From assembly GCA_903893945.1 (NCBI GenBank), contig CAITOF010000068.1, positions 1-64,000 of the forward strand: a DNA stretch of 64,000 nt, read 5' to 3'. The translations under genes were made by a program, and so were the position numbers. The notes under the pieces are model-generated. The model was given only the letters and a program-made list of their open reading frames with translations, was not told the DNA's origin and did not search any database. Positions 26,852-35,238 of the stretch are shown here, one piece after another. The DNA is from an uncultured Oxalobacteraceae bacterium. Lineage in GTDB: Bacteria; Pseudomonadota; Gammaproteobacteria; Burkholderiales; Burkholderiaceae_D. How positions within the stretch are numbered: position 1 is the first letter of the stretch; the number at the start of each line of letters is the position of its first letter.

Positions 26852-27520
26852 ATGACAGCCAATTCTGCAATCCATCAAGTGACCGGTTTAATCCTGGCGG
26901 GTGGACGTGGCAGCCGTATGAATCATCTGGATAAAGGTTTGCAGGAATTAAATGGCAAAACGCTGATTGACCACGTCATTTCAAGATTGGCACCACAGGT
27001 TGATTTCATCGCCATAAACGCGAACCGAAATGGTCCGACCTACGCCCGATGGGGATTTCCGGTATGGTCAGATAAAGATCTCAACCCAGACGCCACTGGC
27101 GATGCAGGTAATCGCAGTGCGTCAACCAATGAAGCAGGTTACCGGGGACCCCTGGCTGGTCTTGAAACCGGATTAATGCATTGCACTACGCCCTATTTGC
27201 TGACTGTGCCGTGTGATTCGCCCTTTTTACCGACAAATCTGGCTGAGCGCCTGATAGCATCGCTACAACAGCAACAGGCCAGCATTGCCGTCGCGTGCAC
27301 TGTAGAAAAAAATCAGGTCAGACTGCAACCTGTGTTTTGCCTGCTCCATGTATCGTTACTAAATCAATTACAATCGTATCTGGAGTCGGGTGGTCGAAAA
27401 ATGGACGGGTGGTTTGGTGAACAAAAGGTGGCCCACGTTATTTTTGACGATGTGTCGGAGTTCAGAAACCTCAATACTCTGGACGACATACGCGCCTGCA
27501 CCCATACCATCAACAACTAA
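26852..27520 (+). CDS. mobA: Molybdenum cofactor guanylyltransferase MobA
   Basis: Attaches GMP to molybdopterin to form the MGD cofactor used by DMSO-reductase-type enzymes; about 222 residues. The nucleotidyltransferase signature GLILAGGRGSRMNHLDKGLQELNGKTLIDHV is at the N-terminus, followed by YRGPLAGLETGL and the metal-binding LTVPCDSPFLP. The true start is ATG 26852, 14 bases after the moaA stop codon, with AGGA upstream; a longer in-frame reading would run back into moaA. It implies that the host makes MGD-type molybdoenzymes. Confidence 0.93.
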   Translation: MTANSAIHQVTGLILAGGRGSRMNHLDKGLQELNGKTLIDHVISRLAPQVDFIAINANRNGPTYARWGFPVWSDKDLNPDATGDAGNRSASTNEAGYRGPLAGLETGLMHCTTPYLLTVPCDSPFLPTNLAERLIASLQQQQASIAVACTVEKNQVRLQPVFCLLHVSLLNQLQSYLESGGRKMDGWFGEQKVAHVIFDDVSEFRNLNTLDDIRACTHTINN

Positions 27521-27545
27521 AAATCTCTTCAGAAACTGAGCTGCC

Positions 27546-28805
27546 ATGCCATCCGCCAACCAATCCGCCACTGACAACCTGCCCGTGTCAGACGTTCAAA
27601 AACAAATTCAGGACGCCATTACACCGATTACGGACAGTGAGAAAATTGACTTGTCGGGCGCGTTAAACCGCATTCTTGCAGCAGATGTTGTCGCAACAAT
27701 CGATGTACCCGCGTTTGATAACGCTGCCATGGATGGCTATGCCTTTTCAGGTACGGATGCACAACAACATCAACTGTTAAAAATTGTGGGGCGCTCGTAC
27801 GCTGGCCACCCGTTTTCGGGTCCACTCCAAGCCGGTCAAGCCATACGTATCACCACTGGCGCACCTGTTCCCTTGAACGCAGATACCATTTTGCCCCACG
27901 AGCTCGCGGTACTCACAGACGATAATTTGCTGGATGTGCGCCCGGTTAATTTCCGCACAGGTCAGAACCGGCGACGCCGGGGTGAAGACATTGCCAAAGG
28001 AAGTGTCGGCCTGCACAAAGGTACGCGGCTGTCGCCGGCCGAACTGGGTTTGTTGGCATCGTTGGGCGTTCCGGAGGTTCAGGTTCAGCGTCGGCTACGT
28101 GTCGCCATTTTTTCAACCGGTGACGAATTGCGCACGCCCGGGCAAGCCATGAATGAGGGTGGTGTCTTTGACAGTAACCGCATCAGTTTGGGTGCTATGT
28201 TAACTTTATCCGGTGCTGAGGTCATTGATTTGGGCGTTCTGATTGACGATCCTGCCGAGATCGAATCAGCCTTACGCAAAGCCGCGCAGGATGTCGACGT
28301 CATCATCACCTCCGGTGGCGTATCTGCAGGTGACGCGGACTACACAAAACAGGTAATGCAGCGACTCGGCCAGATGAACTTCTGGTCAGTTAATATGCGT
28401 CCGGGTCGGCCGCTGGCTTTCGGACAAATCAGGACGACCGTTCGACCTGCTACAACCTATATTTTTGGGCTTCCGGGAAATCCGGTGGCAATGATGGTCA
28501 GTTTTTATTTCTTTGTACGCCCTGCCCTGCAATTATTATCGGGCACGCAGGTAAAAATGCCGCCACAAATCCCCGCCATCGCTACTGAAGCCATGCCGAA
28601 AAAAATCGGCCGCACCGAATTTCAACGAGGTATATGCAAACTGAACGCGGAAGGTCAGATGACGGTCAGCAGTACGGGTATGCAAGGTTCCGGCATGCTG
28701 AGCTCCATGACCCAAGCCAATTGCCTGATCGTGTTACCTTCTGGACAGGGCGCGGTCAGCGCCGGTGACCGAGTCCATCTGGTGTTATTTGATGGACTGA
28801 TCTGA
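27546..28805 (+). CDS. moeA: Molybdopterin molybdenumtransferase MoeA
   Basis: Inserts molybdate into adenylated molybdopterin; 419 residues, cytoplasmic. Domain order: the MoeA N-terminal part (DVPAFDNAAMDGYAFSG), the linker (GAPVPLNADTILPHE), the MoCF-binding domain (RVAIFSTGDELRTPG; SGGVSAGDADYTKQV; NMRPGRPLAFG; FGLPGNPVAMMVSFY) and the C-terminal barrel (RTEFQRG). It ends a moaA-mobA-moeA unit; mobA-moeA spacing is 25 bases. It is convergent with the rRNA methyltransferase gene. All key motifs are intact. Confidence 0.96.
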   Translation: MPSANQSATDNLPVSDVQKQIQDAITPITDSEKIDLSGALNRILAADVVATIDVPAFDNAAMDGYAFSGTDAQQHQLLKIVGRSYAGHPFSGPLQAGQAIRITTGAPVPLNADTILPHELAVLTDDNLLDVRPVNFRTGQNRRRRGEDIAKGSVGLHKGTRLSPAELGLLASLGVPEVQVQRRLRVAIFSTGDELRTPGQAMNEGGVFDSNRISLGAMLTLSGAEVIDLGVLIDDPAEIESALRKAAQDVDVIITSGGVSAGDADYTKQVMQRLGQMNFWSVNMRPGRPLAFGQIRTTVRPATTYIFGLPGNPVAMMVSFYFFVRPALQLLSGTQVKMPPQIPAIATEAMPKKIGRTEFQRGICKLNAEGQMTVSSTGMQGSGMLSSMTQANCLIVLPSGQGAVSAGDRVHLVLFDGLI

Positions 28806-28826
28806 CGCCGAAAATTCCGACTTAAT

Positions 28827-29600
28827 TCAATGGCCTGTTTGCCTGACCTGCTCAAAAAAGCAGATGGCGGCACTCGCTGCGACATTCAACGATTCCATTT
28901 TACCCACGTGAGGAATTTTTACGGTCTCGGTTGCGCAGGCCATCAGTTCATCGGAAATGCCATGGCCTTCATGACCGAACGTCCAGATTACCTGCTGATT
29001 CAGGTCGCATTCATAAATCGTTTTTGACGCGTGCGAACTGGTCGCCAGAATGGGCAAGGTCGACTTTTTGACCAGCGCAAATAAATCGGCATTCTCATAA
29101 ATGTTGAGCAAAAAATGGGCGCCCATACCAGCACGCAGGACTTTCGGTGACCAGGCGGATGCCGTTTCCGAACTGCAGAATACCTGTTTTATGCCCGCCG
29201 TTGCTGCACTTCGCAACACGGAACCCAGATTACCGGGGTCCTGCAGATTTTCCAGCAGGACGGAGGTCTGGGTTAGGTTGGCTGGCGGCGCTGAATCCGG
29301 CGTTGGAATGACAAAAAAAATGCCGACACCATGATCAACCTGGCTCAGCGATTGGTACAGCGAATCTGAAAAGATAAGCAGATGCTCTGCTTTTTTAAGT
29401 AGTGGAGCAATTTCTAGATGGTATTGCGAAGATTCATTGACCACACACCAGGTCGGCTGGCCAAAATTATCCAGATAGGACTGACATAAATGGGTTCCAT
29501 CCAGCACTGTGCTCGCCATTTTCCGGCGCGCCTGTGCACTGCTGGCCAGATGCTTGAGTTCTTTATAGAGCGCATTGTCGCGCGACGAAATCTGTTTCAT
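28827..29600 (-). CDS. SpoU-family (TrmH) RNA methyltransferase
   Basis: SPOUT-fold 2'-O-ribose methyltransferase acting on rRNA or tRNA, 257 residues. The N-terminal substrate-binding part includes [25 protein letters not shown]. The three SpoU motifs follow: [39 protein letters not shown] and [23 protein letters not shown]. The knot structure they form binds SAM. It overlaps rnhB by four bases (ATGA) and is probably co-transcribed with it. The exact target nucleotide cannot be told from sequence. Confidence 0.9.
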   Translation of the reverse strand: MKQISSRDNALYKELKHLASSAQARRKMASTVLDGTHLCQSYLDNFGQPTWCVVNESSQYHLEIAPLLKKAEHLLIFSDSLYQSLSQVDHGVGIFFVIPTPDSAPPANLTQTSVLLENLQDPGNLGSVLRSAATAGIKQVFCSSETASAWSPKVLRAGMGAHFLLNIYENADLFALVKKSTLPILATSSHASKTIYECDLNQQVIWTFGHEGHGISDELMACATETVKIPHVGKMESLNVAASAAICFFEQVRQTGH

Positions 29601-30229
29601 GGGTTAGCCAGAATCGCTCGCACAGGTGCGTAGGTTAATCGATGAACGGGTGACACGCCATGCTCTTTTAATCGCGCCAGATGCAAGGCCGTTGGATAGC
29701 CTTTATGCTGGTCAAACGCGTATTGGGGATAGAGTCGATGCAGTGCCATCAATGCCGCATCCCGCGCTGTTTTTGCCAGTATCGATGCCGCCGAGATGGC
29801 GTCAACTTTGTCGTCACCTTTCACAATGGCTTCGGCGGGCATAGGCAGGATCGGGCAGCGATTGCCGTCAATCAGGGCCAATCCAGGCTGTACTGACAAT
29901 CCCTGTACCGCGCGTTGCATGGCGAGCAGTGTCGCCTGCAGAATGTTGAGCTGGTCAATTTCCTGTTCCGACGCCTGTGCAATACACCAGGCCAGGGCAT
30001 GTTTTTTAATTTCAATGGCCAACTGGTCACGTCGGGTTTCACTCAATTTTTTTGAATCGCGCAATCCGTCAATTTTATGATGGGGATCCAGAATAACAGC
30101 GGCCGCATAAACGGCACCTGCCAATGGTCCTCTGCCAGCCTCATCCACACCGCACACGAGTTGAACCGTGGCCGGATTTCCATTATCGACTCGCGTGTCA
30201 AACAACGGCAATTCATAATTACTCATCAT
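29597..30229 (-). CDS. rnhB: Ribonuclease HII
   Basis: Removes ribonucleotides from DNA and RNA primers; 210 residues. The signature [21 protein letters not shown] supplies the first catalytic Asp-Glu, [21 protein letters not shown] the next Asp pair, and [21 protein letters not shown] the C-terminal substrate loop. Tandem ATG codons are at 30229 and 30226, and either may be used. It is followed by the SpoU gene with a four-base overlap. The usual lpxA-lpxB neighbours are absent. Confidence 0.95.
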   Translation of the reverse strand: MMSNYELPLFDTRVDNGNPATVQLVCGVDEAGRGPLAGAVYAAAVILDPHHKIDGLRDSKKLSETRRDQLAIEIKKHALAWCIAQASEQEIDQLNILQATLLAMQRAVQGLSVQPGLALIDGNRCPILPMPAEAIVKGDDKVDAISAASILAKTARDAALMALHRLYPQYAFDQHKGYPTALHLARLKEHGVSPVHRLTYAPVRAILANP

Positions 30230-30235
30230 TATCCA

Positions 30236-30502
30236 TTACAAAAGCGCCTTCACCTTGTCGACATCCAGATGATAATGACACAATTCGGTGCCTGCGCCTG
30301 TCGGTGCCACCTCATTGGCCTTTCGGGCAAACAGAACCGGAACCCATTCGTCGTACTGTTCCAGTAAATCGGGATCCTGATCGACATCGATAACCGTTAT
30401 CTGATGCGGTACGTGCCGCACCAGATTTTCCAGGGCGAGTCGCATGTCATCACAAAGATGACAATAGCTTCGACTGTATAAAGTGAAAAGTATCATTGCC
30501 AT
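30236..30502 (-). CDS. Glutaredoxin-like protein (DUF836)
   Basis: Small thioredoxin-fold protein of about 89 residues. The N-terminal FTLYSRSYCHLCDDMRLALENL has a CxxC redox pair (YCHLC), typical of DUF836. The following segment ITVIDVDQDPDLLEQYDEWVPVLF is the usual middle of the fold. I prefer ATG 30502 (MAMILF); ATG 30496 is equally possible. It lies directly after the degP terminator. In many Burkholderiales this gene is followed by lepA-lepB-rnc, which is not the case here. Confidence 0.8.
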   Translation of the reverse strand: MAMILFTLYSRSYCHLCDDMRLALENLVRHVPHQITVIDVDQDPDLLEQYDEWVPVLFARKANEVAPTGAGTELCHYHLDVDKVKALL

Positions 30503-30519
30503 GCGGGCTAGGATAATCC

Positions 30520-30560
30520 AAACGAAAAGGCTGCACAACCCTGTGCAGCCTTTCGTTTGC
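30520..30560 (-). terminator. Strong terminator after degP
   Basis: A long near-perfect hairpin (AACGAAAGGCTGCACA with its complement, arms 30520-30537 and 30542-30558, one bulged base). On the minus strand it is followed by TTTTCGTTT-type T-rich sequence. It closes the rpoE-rseA-rseB-degP operon. Confidence 0.85.
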
Positions 30561-30589
30561 TTAAATACCCGGAAATGGAGTCGCGGACA

Positions 30590-32038
30590 TCAATTTACAG
30601 GAGTGGGTCTTAACGGAACAAATTGTGAGGAATCGCCCCTGCGTACCAGTACAACGGCGATTTTCTTGGGATCCAATTTGGCGCTGAGTGCATAAAACTG
30701 CTTCGCATCCCTGATTTCATTGTTGTTTAACTGGGTGATCAGATCGCCTGGTTGCAAGCCGGCCCGCGCGGCACTGCCATCCACGTTGTCGACAAGGACT
30801 CCGCCGGCAACTTTAAGTTCGCGTTTTTGATCATCCGTCAAATCCGTCACGGATAAGCCGAGCAGATTCTTTTCAGGTTCCGGCGATTTCTCGTTGGCCT
30901 TGCCGGCTTTATTGTCCTGGTCCATCTCAGCAGTGACCAGGCTGACTGTATGGGTTTTACCTTTGTTCCACACCGTCAGTGTTGATTTGGTACCCGGTTT
31001 GGTGTTGCCCACCAGGCGACTGAGTTCATTCCACTTCGTCACTGGCTGCCCATTAAATTCAAGCACAATATCACCTGCCACCATGCCGGCCTTTTCTGCG
31101 GGTGAGCCCGGTTCAACCAGAGAGATAAACGCGCCCTGACCTTTTGCCAAACCAAAAGATTCAGCGACATCCTTGGGTACTTCAGACAGTCTGACGCCAA
31201 TACGGCTGCGACTGACCTTGCCAGATGCCCTTAACTGCTCCACAACCGCCATCGCTTCGTCTATGGGAACCGCAAACGAGATTCCCATGTACCCGCCAGA
31301 ACGGCTGACGATCTGTGAATTAATCCCGATCACTTCACCATTCATGTTTAACAACGGCCCGCCAGAATTGCCGGGATTGACAGCCGCATCGGTCTGGATC
31401 AAAGGCAGAAATTCGCCGGTATCACGCGCCTTCGACGACACAATACCTGCAGATACGGAATTATCCAGTCCAAACGGCGATCCGATAGCAATGACCCATT
31501 GACCGGCTTTAATCTTGTCTGAATCGCCAATCGGCAGCCAGGGCAATTTTGTCGCCTCAATTTTTACCACTGCCACATCGGTACGTTTGTCCAGACCGAT
31601 CACCTTTGCCTTGAATTCACGCTTGTCAGTCAGGTTCACATACACTTCATCAGCACCATCCACCACATGCGCATTGGTTAATACATAACCGTCCTGGGAA
31701 ATAATAAAGCCGGATCCGATACCACGCGGCACTTCCTCCTCATTGCCCTGAGGCGAAGGCCGGCGTTTTTTGGGAACCTGGTTCGGCAACTGGGGAACCG
31801 GGCCACCGAAAAAGCGTCTGAAGAATTCCTGCATTTCTTCGTCGCCCGGTCCGGACTGGTTTACGGAAACTTTTTCAGTCGTACGGATGTTGACCACGGC
31901 GGGGCTGGCCTTTTCCGCCAGCTCCGTGAAATCAAACGCAGGTACGGCGGCCACAGCAGGCGTGGCCAGCATAAAACCTGACACAGGCACAAGGAATGTG
32001 AGCGCAGAGGCTAAATAAACAGAAACGATTTTTTTCAT
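30590..32038 (-). CDS. degP: Periplasmic serine endoprotease DegP/MucD
   Basis: Periplasmic heat-shock protease/chaperone of 482 residues. A signal peptide (MKKIVSVYLASALTFLVPVSGF, cleaved near AVAA) supports start at ATG 32038 rather than the longer upstream ATG. The trypsin-like domain has His in VLTNAHVVDG, Asp in KRTDVAVVKI and Ser in NPGNSGGPLLN. Two PDZ domains follow (about residues 275-370 and 395-478). It is the last gene of the sigma-E operon and degrades misfolded envelope proteins. About 145 bases of gap separate it from the rseB remnant. Confidence 0.95.
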   Translation of the reverse strand: MKKIVSVYLASALTFLVPVSGFMLATPAVAAVPAFDFTELAEKASPAVVNIRTTEKVSVNQSGPGDEEMQEFFRRFFGGPVPQLPNQVPKKRRPSPQGNEEEVPRGIGSGFIISQDGYVLTNAHVVDGADEVYVNLTDKREFKAKVIGLDKRTDVAVVKIEATKLPWLPIGDSDKIKAGQWVIAIGSPFGLDNSVSAGIVSSKARDTGEFLPLIQTDAAVNPGNSGGPLLNMNGEVIGINSQIVSRSGGYMGISFAVPIDEAMAVVEQLRASGKVSRSRIGVRLSEVPKDVAESFGLAKGQGAFISLVEPGSPAEKAGMVAGDIVLEFNGQPVTKWNELSRLVGNTKPGTKSTLTVWNKGKTHTVSLVTAEMDQDNKAGKANEKSPEPEKNLLGLSVTDLTDDQKRELKVAGGVLVDNVDGSAARAGLQPGDLITQLNNNEIRDAKQFYALSAKLDPKKIAVVLVRRGDSSQFVPLRPTPVN

Positions 32039-32182
32039 AATTAAACCATCTTCAGAAAATGTTAAACAAAAATCATAATCGCACCAGACATCATAAACAG
32101 CTTCAACAGCAACATCAATCACACAGCACTGCATTCAACCGACCCGGGCATACTGACGCAAGGGCTATCTTATTCAAAGAAG

Positions 32183-32332
32183 TCATTTCGGTTTGTATTC
32201 AATTGAATCAGAAAGTAATTTTACAGTGGCCAGCGGCACTTCCCCTACCAGGGTGATCCAGAAGTCGCCATACTGAAACGCGGACAGCGCCGTTGCTCCC
32301 TGCTGCACAATACGGGGGCGACGAATACTGGT
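32183..32332 (-). pseudogene. rseB: Out-of-frame-free 3' remnant of rseB behind an amber codon
   Basis: Reading straight on in the rseB frame past the TAG at 32333 gives 49 further codons to a TGA at 32185-32183. These encode RRPRIVQQGATALSAFQYGD and WITLVGEVPLATVKLLSDSI, the normal C-terminal end of RseB. With it the protein would be about 326 residues, the usual length. There is no frameshift, only a stop. Confidence 0.85.
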
Positions 32333-33163
32333 CTACGGTTCAATAAAAACCGAAATGGTGGCCAGACTGTCTGAAAATACCAGTTGAACAACGTCTTGCC
32401 ACTCATTAACCGTCTTCGCCGGGAGCGAATCACCGCCGCCGTGCAATGGCCAGCGAACTTCCCTGATTTTTTTGAATCCGGCTGGCAGCACCTTCACTCC
32501 CCAGCCCGATTCGGTGGACACAGCGACTGTGTCATGGACGGTTTTCCAGCCCGAAACATCCGCATAATGTGTTTTTAAACTGGCTTCATCAACCGGACCC
32601 AGAGTCAGCGACGTGAACGCAACCTGCTCCAGGATCAGATTGTTGACACCGGTGGTTTGGGCCAGCACCAGCAGATTCGATGGTAGTGCCGCACATAGAC
32701 GATAGCCCAGGCGATACTGATCCCTGGGCAGTATGACGATCATCTGGCAGTTGACGCCGGCTACCCGCACCGTCTGTGCCAGTTTAAGCTGGTAGTGGTC
32801 ACCCAAATTCGCATCATTAAAAGCCAGCAGTGCAGGAAACATGTCCTGCACCTGACGCTTTTCGGAACGAAGCGTCTTTATATCGGGTTGATAATTCACC
32901 ACATCGTCGTTATGCCGGATGTATTCACGTCGACGGCCGTCCAGCGTTTCCACCTTTTCCAGTTCATCGCCCGAGGCATACCGGTGCAGAATAAGCGACG
33001 CAGACAGTTGCCCATCGCGCTGCAGGACGAAGGTTCCGGCATAATTTTCTTTTCTCGAGGCAGCCTGCATCTTTTGCAATAAAAGCTGAACGTCCCCTGA
33101 GTCATCGGCATACACCGAGGCCATCGAACCGAAAAAAAGTAAAAGTAAAAGAAAAAATCGCAT
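32333..33163 (-). CDS. rseB: Sigma-E regulatory protein RseB/MucB, C-terminally truncated
   Basis: Periplasmic sensor that shields RseA and responds to lipid or LPS ligands; 276 residues as read. The signal peptide ends near VYADD. The lipoprotein-like domain (MQAASRKENYAGTFVLQRDGQ, LGYRLC) and most of the C-terminal domain are intact. Translation stops at a TAG (32335-32333) right after ISVFIEP, where homologues continue for about 50 more residues that are still encoded downstream in the same frame. The lost part belongs to the RseA-contacting C-terminal domain, so control may be altered. Its ATG overlaps the rseA stop by one base. Confidence 0.85.
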   Translation of the reverse strand: MRFFLLLLLFFGSMASVYADDSGDVQLLLQKMQAASRKENYAGTFVLQRDGQLSASLILHRYASGDELEKVETLDGRRREYIRHNDDVVNYQPDIKTLRSEKRQVQDMFPALLAFNDANLGDHYQLKLAQTVRVAGVNCQMIVILPRDQYRLGYRLCAALPSNLLVLAQTTGVNNLILEQVAFTSLTLGPVDEASLKTHYADVSGWKTVHDTVAVSTESGWGVKVLPAGFKKIREVRWPLHGGGDSLPAKTVNEWQDVVQLVFSDSLATISVFIEP

Positions 33164-33786
33164 TACCTGTCCGGTTCCTGGATGATAGGATGGGTTTGAT
33201 ATTCCACCGCACTATACATTGATTTTGAATAGCGCTGATGGGCTGCCAGATAATCATCAATGTCCGGGTCCCTCAACATCTCGGGCGGGGTGGCAGGCCG
33301 CTGCAACGGCGCAGAGATCACGTGATCGGCTGACGCTGACGAGGCCATCGTTGCACCGGTCTGCATGCCTTGGGCGGCTGACGCCAGCAGGTTACTTGAA
33401 AATGGGCGTCGTGATTGGGTAGCGTCATTACCGGCAAATTCCGGCATCATGACCATGACCAGGGCCGCTATACACGCGGCCGCATAAGCCATTTTCCGAC
33501 TGAAAAAAGTCGGCACTCTGGCACCCGGTTGAATAAATACGGGCTCGGATGCCAACTTCGCCCGCAGAGCGGGTGCGAAATTGTCGCTCAGCGTCATTGA
33601 CAGATCGTCTGAATTAATCAGGTCACCAATCTGGTGGTACAAGAGCCAATCCTGGCGGGCCGTTTCGGTTTGCAATTGCTGAAGCACCCGATCCAGTTCA
33701 TTGAACTGAACTTCCCCGTCAACAAAAGCTGAAATTTGTTCTTTTAATGGATTATTCGGCTGTATTTCAGCGCTGTTATCAATCAT
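33163..33786 (-). CDS. rseA: Anti-sigma-E factor RseA
   Basis: Inner-membrane anti-sigma factor of 207 residues. The cytoplasmic N-terminal domain (LKEQISAFVDGEVQFNELDRVL, about 14-90) binds RpoE. A single membrane helix (MAYAAACIAALVMVMMPEF, about 103-121) follows, then a periplasmic domain that RseB should bind and DegS would cut. The domain layout fits RseA/MucA. It shares one base with the rseB start (TAATG). AGGGAAAAT precedes the ATG. Confidence 0.93.
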   Translation of the reverse strand: MIDNSAEIQPNNPLKEQISAFVDGEVQFNELDRVLQQLQTETARQDWLLYHQIGDLINSDDLSMTLSDNFAPALRAKLASEPVFIQPGARVPTFFSRKMAYAAACIAALVMVMMPEFAGNDATQSRRPFSSNLLASAAQGMQTGATMASSASADHVISAPLQRPATPPEMLRDPDIDDYLAAHQRYSKSMYSAVEYQTHPIIQEPDR

Positions 33787-33832
33787 ATTTTCCCTGTTAT
33801 TGCTTATTCAACTACTGTCATTCCACCCCTGG

Positions 33833-34441
33833 TCACCACCGTTTGTCTGTCGACGTGCCCAGCAGCGGTCGAATTTTAATTGCAATAGCCTCCCGTGCCC
33901 GAAAAATCCGGCTTCGAACAGTACCAATCGGGCATTCCATCATTTCAGCAATCTCTTCATAACTCAACCCTTCAATTTCACGCAGTGAAATGGCGATACG
34001 CAATTCATCCGGGAGCTGCTCCATGGCACTGTTGACCGTTTCCGCCAATTGTTTTGAGGCCAACACTGATTCAGGCGTACTGAATTCGGATTCCCCTTCT
34101 GATGCATGGCCCGTATAGGCCTGGTTGTCATCGGTGCTGCTTTCGGCAATATTTTCAGCCTTCTTTTTCTGTATCACCAGCTGATTTTTCGCATTATTGA
34201 CGCCGATGCGGTAAAGCCAGGTATAGAACGCAGATTCACCCCGGAAATTGGGCAAGGCCCGGTACGCTTTAATAAATGTTTCCTGAACGACATCTTCGGC
34301 TTCGGCATGATCTTTCACAAAGTAAAGGACCAGACGCATCAATTTTCGCTGGTATTTAAGTACCAATAACTCAAAAGCTCGCTTGTCTCCATTCAGCACA
34401 CAGTCAACCAGCACCTGGTCCGCATCACGTTCTGTTGCCAC
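33833..34441 (-). CDS. rpoE: RNA polymerase sigma factor RpoE (sigma-E/AlgU)
   Basis: ECF sigma factor of envelope stress, about 202 residues. Region 2 (FELLVLKYQRKLMRLV, then DVVQETFIKAYRALPNFRGESAFYTWLYRIGVNNAKN) and region 4 (MEQLPDELRIAISLREIEGLSYEEIAEMMECPIGTVRSRIFRAREAI) are intact. I prefer the GTG at 34441 because AGGGGATGCGGT lies just upstream and it gives the usual N-terminus (ATERDADQVLVDC). It begins the rpoE-rseA-rseB-degP operon, and a sigma-E-type promoter lies 42 bases upstream. Confidence 0.95.
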   Translation of the reverse strand: MATERDADQVLVDCVLNGDKRAFELLVLKYQRKLMRLVLYFVKDHAEAEDVVQETFIKAYRALPNFRGESAFYTWLYRIGVNNAKNQLVIQKKKAENIAESSTDDNQAYTGHASEGESEFSTPESVLASKQLAETVNSAMEQLPDELRIAISLREIEGLSYEEIAEMMECPIGTVRSRIFRAREAIAIKIRPLLGTSTDKRW

Positions 34442-34482
34442 ACCGCATCCCCTTGTTTCCTTGCAACATGTCCGGGACAAAA

Positions 34483-34511
34483 TATAGACTCAAGGCACTG
34501 TTTTTAGTTCC
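34483..34511 (-). promoter_or_regulatory. Sigma-E-type promoter of rpoE
   Basis: On the minus strand GGAACTA (34511-34505), a 15-base spacer and GTCTATA (34489-34483) match the ECF sigma-E consensus GGAACTT-n15/16-GTCTAA closely. It suggests that RpoE transcribes its own operon. Confidence 0.7.
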
Positions 34512-34603
34512 CCAAATCATTATTTAGTGTTTCCGTTCCATAGTTGGTCTTGTTTCGCAATGACTATTGATCGGTTTCTTGCCATAAAGTCATAAAATCG
34601 TTG

Positions 34604-34626
34604 CAGGTAAGCCTGTGACTTACCTG
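34604..34626. repeat. Inverted repeat between the ygfX-like gene and rpoE
   Basis: CAGGTAAG (34604-34611) and CTTACCTG (34619-34626), perfect 8-bp arms with a 7-base loop. On the minus strand it is followed by CAACGATTTTATG, so it may be a weak terminator of the gene upstream. Confidence 0.45.
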
Positions 34627-34697
34627 ACTGATAATAGCTTTGACATGAGGTATTAAATATAACAACCTGATTTTAAATAGAAAATTAAATGAATATG

Positions 34698-35183
34698 TTA
34701 ATGTCCGATGTTCCCGTGTGCGTCAATCCAGTGACAGGCGATCGCTAATCGGCGGAACTCGTCATGCGTTAAAGCGTCAGAGAGTATCACTAAATTTATC
34801 ATTTCGTCATCATTTAATCGACGTAAGCGTAAAAATAATGTGCGGTGCCAAAGGGTAGTCCCGTGCATCAATTGATAAGGATTCGAAGGGTAAACATGGT
34901 TTATTTTTAATGATCTCGGGCAGAAATCGCCGCGTCGACAATGAATTTCACCCTTTGAATCAATCGTTATCTGCCAGACACATTGCTGTAACCTGTTGAT
35001 TTTAAAATAATTTAGGCCAGAAACTGCAAAGCACGCCGTTGCCAGTACAACGCGCGCCAACACGGAAAGGTGGGGCAGTTCGGCAATGAATACCCCGACC
35101 AGAATCAGTAGCAATGAGAATAAAATTGCATATTTCCGCAATTTTTTAGATGGATACGCTGTTGCTGTAAGCGCCAGGGACAT
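34698..35183 (-). CDS. YgfX-like membrane protein (hypothetical)
   Basis: Protein of 161 residues. Two hydrophobic segments near the N-terminus (YAILFSLLLILVGVFIAEL and VVLATACFAVSGLNYF, about 18-60) are followed by a soluble domain with WQITIDSKGEIHCRRGDFCPRS and LFLRLRRLNDDEMINLVILSDALTHDEFRRL. This fits the YgfX (CptA) family, two helices plus a cytoplasmic domain, but similarity is only in style. The ATG lies eight bases after the U-run of a terminator, without any Shine-Dalgarno sequence. Its role is unknown. Confidence 0.6.
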   Translation of the reverse strand: MSLALTATAYPSKKLRKYAILFSLLLILVGVFIAELPHLSVLARVVLATACFAVSGLNYFKINRLQQCVWQITIDSKGEIHCRRGDFCPRSLKINHVYPSNPYQLMHGTTLWHRTLFLRLRRLNDDEMINLVILSDALTHDEFRRLAIACHWIDAHGNIGH

Positions 35184-35191
35184 AATTGATG

Positions 35192-35226
35192 AAAAAAAAG
35201 CGACGAATTAAAATTCGTCGCTTTTT
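35192..35226. terminator. Bidirectional terminator after fabF
   Basis: GCGACGAATT (35200-35209) pairs with AATTCGTCGC (35212-35221), flanked by eight A on the left and five T on the right. Terminates the fab operon on the minus strand and would also work in the other direction. Confidence 0.85.
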
Positions 35227-35238
35227 GGCAGACTGAGA

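Noticed and set aside
32245-32433. Minus-strand open frame over the end of rseB
   Set aside because: It is in another frame; the rseB frame itself continues past the amber codon with conserved sequence, so this is a shadow.
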